Part shown: positions 6,691 to 8,578 of the stretch, one piece after another
Layout of the letters: the number at the start of each line of letters is the position of its first letter
Position numbering within the stretch: the stretch's first letter is position 1
Assembly (NCBI GenBank): GCA_003451675.1
Contig: DMCY01000073.1
Location: forward strand, 14,842-23,419
DNA length: 8,578 nt
From: Candidatus Atribacteria bacterium
GTDB lineage: Bacteria > Atribacterota > JS1 > SB-45 > 34-128
Direction of reading: 5' to 3'
Translations under genes and position numbers: made by a program
Notes under the pieces: generated by a model
Told to the model about the DNA's origin: nothing
Database searches by the model: none
What the model saw: the letters and a program-made list of their open reading frames with translations, nothing else

Positions 6691-7725
6691 ATGATAAAGG
6701 GAAAATACATCGCATTTGGTGAAATTATGCTCAGACTGAAACCACCTCAACAAGAGAGGTTTTTTCAAAGTCCCCTGCTGGAAGCTACTTTTGGAGGAGG
6801 AGAGGCAAATGTTGCAGTGGGATTAGCCAGGTTAGGTCTTGATGTATCTTATGTTTCTGTTATTCCTGACAATCCTATTGGTGAAGCCTGCATAAGAGAG
6901 TTAAATAAACAGGGAGTTAATACCACTTCTGTTTTACGAAAAGGGGATAGATTGGGTGTTTATTTCCTGGAAAACGGGTCAAACCAAAGGCCCTCAGTCG
7001 TTGTTTATGATAGAGCTCATTCAGCAATTGCTGAGGCATCAAGTGAAGACATTAACTGGAATGAAGTTTTTGAAGAAGCAAGCTGGTTTCATATATCCGG
7101 TATTACCCCTGCAATTTCTCTTTCAGCAGCTGAACTTTCTTTAAAGGCAGTAAAAACAGCAAAAGAGAAGAGTGTCAAAGTTTCCTGTGACCTTAATTAT
7201 AGAAAGAAACTCTGGAAATATGGTAAAACTGCTCCGGAAATAATGAGCGAGATAGTTAAATATACTGATATTTCTATAGGCAATGAAGAAGATTGTCAGA
7301 AATCACTGGGAGTAAAAGTTGATATCGATGTAGAATCTGGCAAGCTTCAGGCTGATAAATATAAAGAATTAACTAACCAGGTACTGGATCTTTATCCTAA
7401 TTTAGAAAAAGCAGCAATTACATTACGAGAGAGTCATTCTGCAAACTACAATGGTTGGTCAGCAGTTTTGAATAACCGTAAAGATTTTTATGTTTCCAAA
7501 AAATATGAAATACGAAATATCGTTGATAGAGTAGGAGGAGGAGACGCCTTCGCCGCTGGGCTAATTTATGGTTTAAATCGTCTCTCTGATGATAGGGATG
7601 CCCTGGAATTTGCAGTAGCTGCTTCCAGTCTGGCTCATACTATACCAGGCGATTTGCCCTTAATTTCACTGGATGAGGTTAAGAAGCTTGCTGCAGGTTC
7701 AGGCTCCGGACGTGTGCAAAGATAA
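6691..7725 (+). CDS. kdgK: 2-keto-3-deoxygluconate kinase (PfkB family)
   Basis: This 344-residue PfkB/ribokinase-family sugar kinase should phosphorylate KDG to KDPG, the substrate of the aldolase encoded 20 bp upstream. The first PfkB signature is seen at about 35-49 ([15 protein letters not shown]) and the second at 279-290 ([12 protein letters not shown]), with catalytic-base Asp285 in [16 protein letters not shown] at 166-175 and the GRVQR ending are typical of KDG kinases from anaerobic Firmicutes-like genomes. The ribosome site AAGGAGG at 6679-6685 is the strongest in the window. The enzyme is cytoplasmic. The pairing with Eda makes the specificity assignment firmer than for a lone PfkB protein, although the kinase might also accept 2-keto-3-deoxygalactonate. 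Confidence 0.92.
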   Translation: MIKGKYIAFGEIMLRLKPPQQERFFQSPLLEATFGGGEANVAVGLARLGLDVSYVSVIPDNPIGEACIRELNKQGVNTTSVLRKGDRLGVYFLENGSNQRPSVVVYDRAHSAIAEASSEDINWNEVFEEASWFHISGITPAISLSAAELSLKAVKTAKEKSVKVSCDLNYRKKLWKYGKTAPEIMSEIVKYTDISIGNEEDCQKSLGVKVDIDVESGKLQADKYKELTNQVLDLYPNLEKAAITLRESHSANYNGWSAVLNNRKDFYVSKKYEIRNIVDRVGGGDAFAAGLIYGLNRLSDDRDALEFAVAASSLAHTIPGDLPLISLDEVKKLAAGSGSGRVQR

Positions 7726-7746
7726 AAATTAAGAGGATCAATAATT

Positions 7747-8151
7747 ATGAAAAAGAATTATCTTAAAGAAGCATTAATGAATGGGAAAACCGTTTTTGGG
7801 CCGTTTCTGAAAATTACCGATCCGGCAGTAGTGGAAATTATGGGTTTTGCCGGATTTGATTTTGTAATAATAGATCAAGAACATGGTCCTATATCTGTGC
7901 AAAGTGCCCAGGATATGATAAGGGCTGCTGAGTCAGTAGGAATAACTCCAATTGTAAGAGTGATTAAAAATGAAGAAACTTCTATTTTAAGAGCACTTGA
8001 TATTGGGGCACAGGGAATTGAAATCCCCCAAATTAATAATAAACAAAATGCAATGAAGGCATTGAAATCTGTTAAATATTCACCACAAGGAGAAAGAGGA
8101 GTATGTAGATATGTGCGTGCAGCAGATTACTCATCTATGAAACTGTTATAG
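7747..8151 (+). CDS. HpcH/HpaI-family aldolase, truncated at about half length
   Basis: The 134 residues are the N-terminal half of a class II HpcH/HpaI aldolase (2-keto-3-deoxy-sugar acid or 4-hydroxy-2-oxoheptanedioate type), a family of about 250-260 residues. Visible are GFDFVIIDQEHGP with the catalytic His46, TPIVRV with Arg71, and LDIGAQGIEIPQINN. Similarity runs to RGVCRYVRAADYSSM and then ends abruptly with KLL and a stop at 8149-8151. The second half, which carries the metal-binding Glu and Asp of this family (Glu149 and Asp175 in E. coli HpaI), is missing, and the next bases encode an unrelated ROK fragment. The product is therefore probably inactive. GAGG at 7733-7736 precedes the start, and the gene sits 21 bp after kdgK, so it was presumably an operon member that acted on a related keto-deoxy acid. 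Confidence 0.82.
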   Translation: MKKNYLKEALMNGKTVFGPFLKITDPAVVEIMGFAGFDFVIIDQEHGPISVQSAQDMIRAAESVGITPIVRVIKNEETSILRALDIGAQGIEIPQINNKQNAMKALKSVKYSPQGERGVCRYVRAADYSSMKLL

Positions 8152-8578
8152 TTGCCAGACTATCCAGACATCCATAATTAGCACAATTAATTGAAAGAAC
8201 TAAAAAAATAATTAGACAAGGTGCAGAAAGCAAAATATTCAGTATGGTTGATGGAAGGTTGGACACGATTAATGTAGACATTATATTTGAAGCTACAAAA
8301 AAAGACGATGCTATAGCTTTACAAGTTTTGCGTGATACTGGTACATATCTTGGCATTGCTATAGCAAATATCATAAATGTTTTAAATCCTGAAGCTGTAA
8401 TTGTAGAGGTAAAAATTATTGAGGCAGGAGAATTTGTTTTCCAAAGCCTTAGAGAAACTGTGAAAAACAAAGCGTTGTCTTATCCTTTTAAGGAAGTAAA
8501 GATCATCCTTGGTATATTGGGTGATGACGGTGTTGCAATAGGTGCCTCTACCTTAATATTAGAAAGATTTTTAAAGTT
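8151..8578 (+). pseudogene. ROK-family protein, decayed C-terminal fragment (runs off window)
   Basis: The frame starting at 8151 gives VARLSRHP, a TAA at 8175-8177, and then an open frame to the window end. After the stop it reads LAQLIERTKKIIRQG, IFEATKKDDAIALQVL, GTYLGIAIANIINVLNPEAV, IEAGEFVF and ILGDDGVAIGAS, which is the C-terminal lobe of ROK repressors and kinases. The N-terminal helix-turn-helix, the ATP/sugar site and the cysteine zinc motif are absent. The glycine pair usually found after NPE-VI is replaced (VIVEVKI). The piece before the stop weakly resembles the LASRPALA stretch that follows the ROK CLE motif, with small indels, so the stop looks like decay rather than a real end. 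The first ATG is at 8244, with no clear ribosome site. It is probably a remnant of a ROK regulator. Confidence 0.72.

Noticed and set aside
8135..8470. Minus-strand open frame of 111 codons at the right end
   Set aside because: It lies opposite the recognisable ROK C-terminal motifs and shows no family features of its own.

Overview
The window is AT-rich bacterial DNA with purine-rich Shine-Dalgarno sites and consensus sigma-70-type promoters. Gene content fits an anaerobic, sugar-fermenting bacterium, with a catabolic set best known from Thermotoga. Low GC and a CCCTCTCC...GGGAGAGGG intergenic repeat, of a kind common in bacterial metagenome-derived genomes, would also suit Atribacterota, Halanaerobiia or a related thermophilic/anaerobic lineage. 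The sequence alone does not settle the taxon.

Layout, all genes on the + strand. (1) 1-537: C-terminal part of a LacI-family sugar-responsive regulator, cut by the window edge. (2) 634-2999: a zinc-dependent dehydrogenase resembling T. maritima IolM (TM0412), then a creatininase-fold hydrolase resembling IolN (TM0413). (3) 3000-3701: about 700 bp without a credible gene, holding two near-identical 44-bp hairpin repeats, degenerate repeat units between them, and an 18-bp perfect palindrome before the next gene. (4) 3702-4511: a TIM-barrel sugar epimerase resembling IolO (TM0416). (5) 4753-5547: an IclR-family regulator, probably KdgR-like. (6) 5711-7725: KDPG aldolase with a C-terminal VOC-like extension, then 2-keto-3-deoxygluconate (KDG) kinase. 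(7) 7747-8578: an HpcH/HpaI aldolase that stops at about half length and runs straight into a decayed C-terminal piece of a ROK-family protein.

The genes read as one catabolic chain. From work on T. maritima (established knowledge), IolM oxidises 2-keto-myo-inositol, IolN hydrolyses the product to 5-keto-L-gluconate, and IolO epimerises that to D-tagaturonate. Tagaturonate is normally converted through altronate to KDG, which KdgK phosphorylates and Eda cleaves to pyruvate and glyceraldehyde-3-phosphate. The window thus holds the middle and end of an inositol (or related cyclitol) to KDG route. The first dehydrogenase (IolG), tagaturonate reductase, altronate dehydratase and a transporter are not in it.

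The clearest regulatory signal is a pair of matching control regions, before the IclR gene and before the aldolase-kinase operon. Each has TTGACA-17 bp-TATAAT, followed 6-7 bp later by a three-half-site operator, TGTAGAA-N5-TTCTAYA-N1-TGTAGAAA, with identical internal spacing. This predicts that the IclR protein represses both itself and the KDG operon. The operator is not seen before iolM or iolO, whose upstream regions carry different inverted repeats, so at least two regulators probably share the locus.
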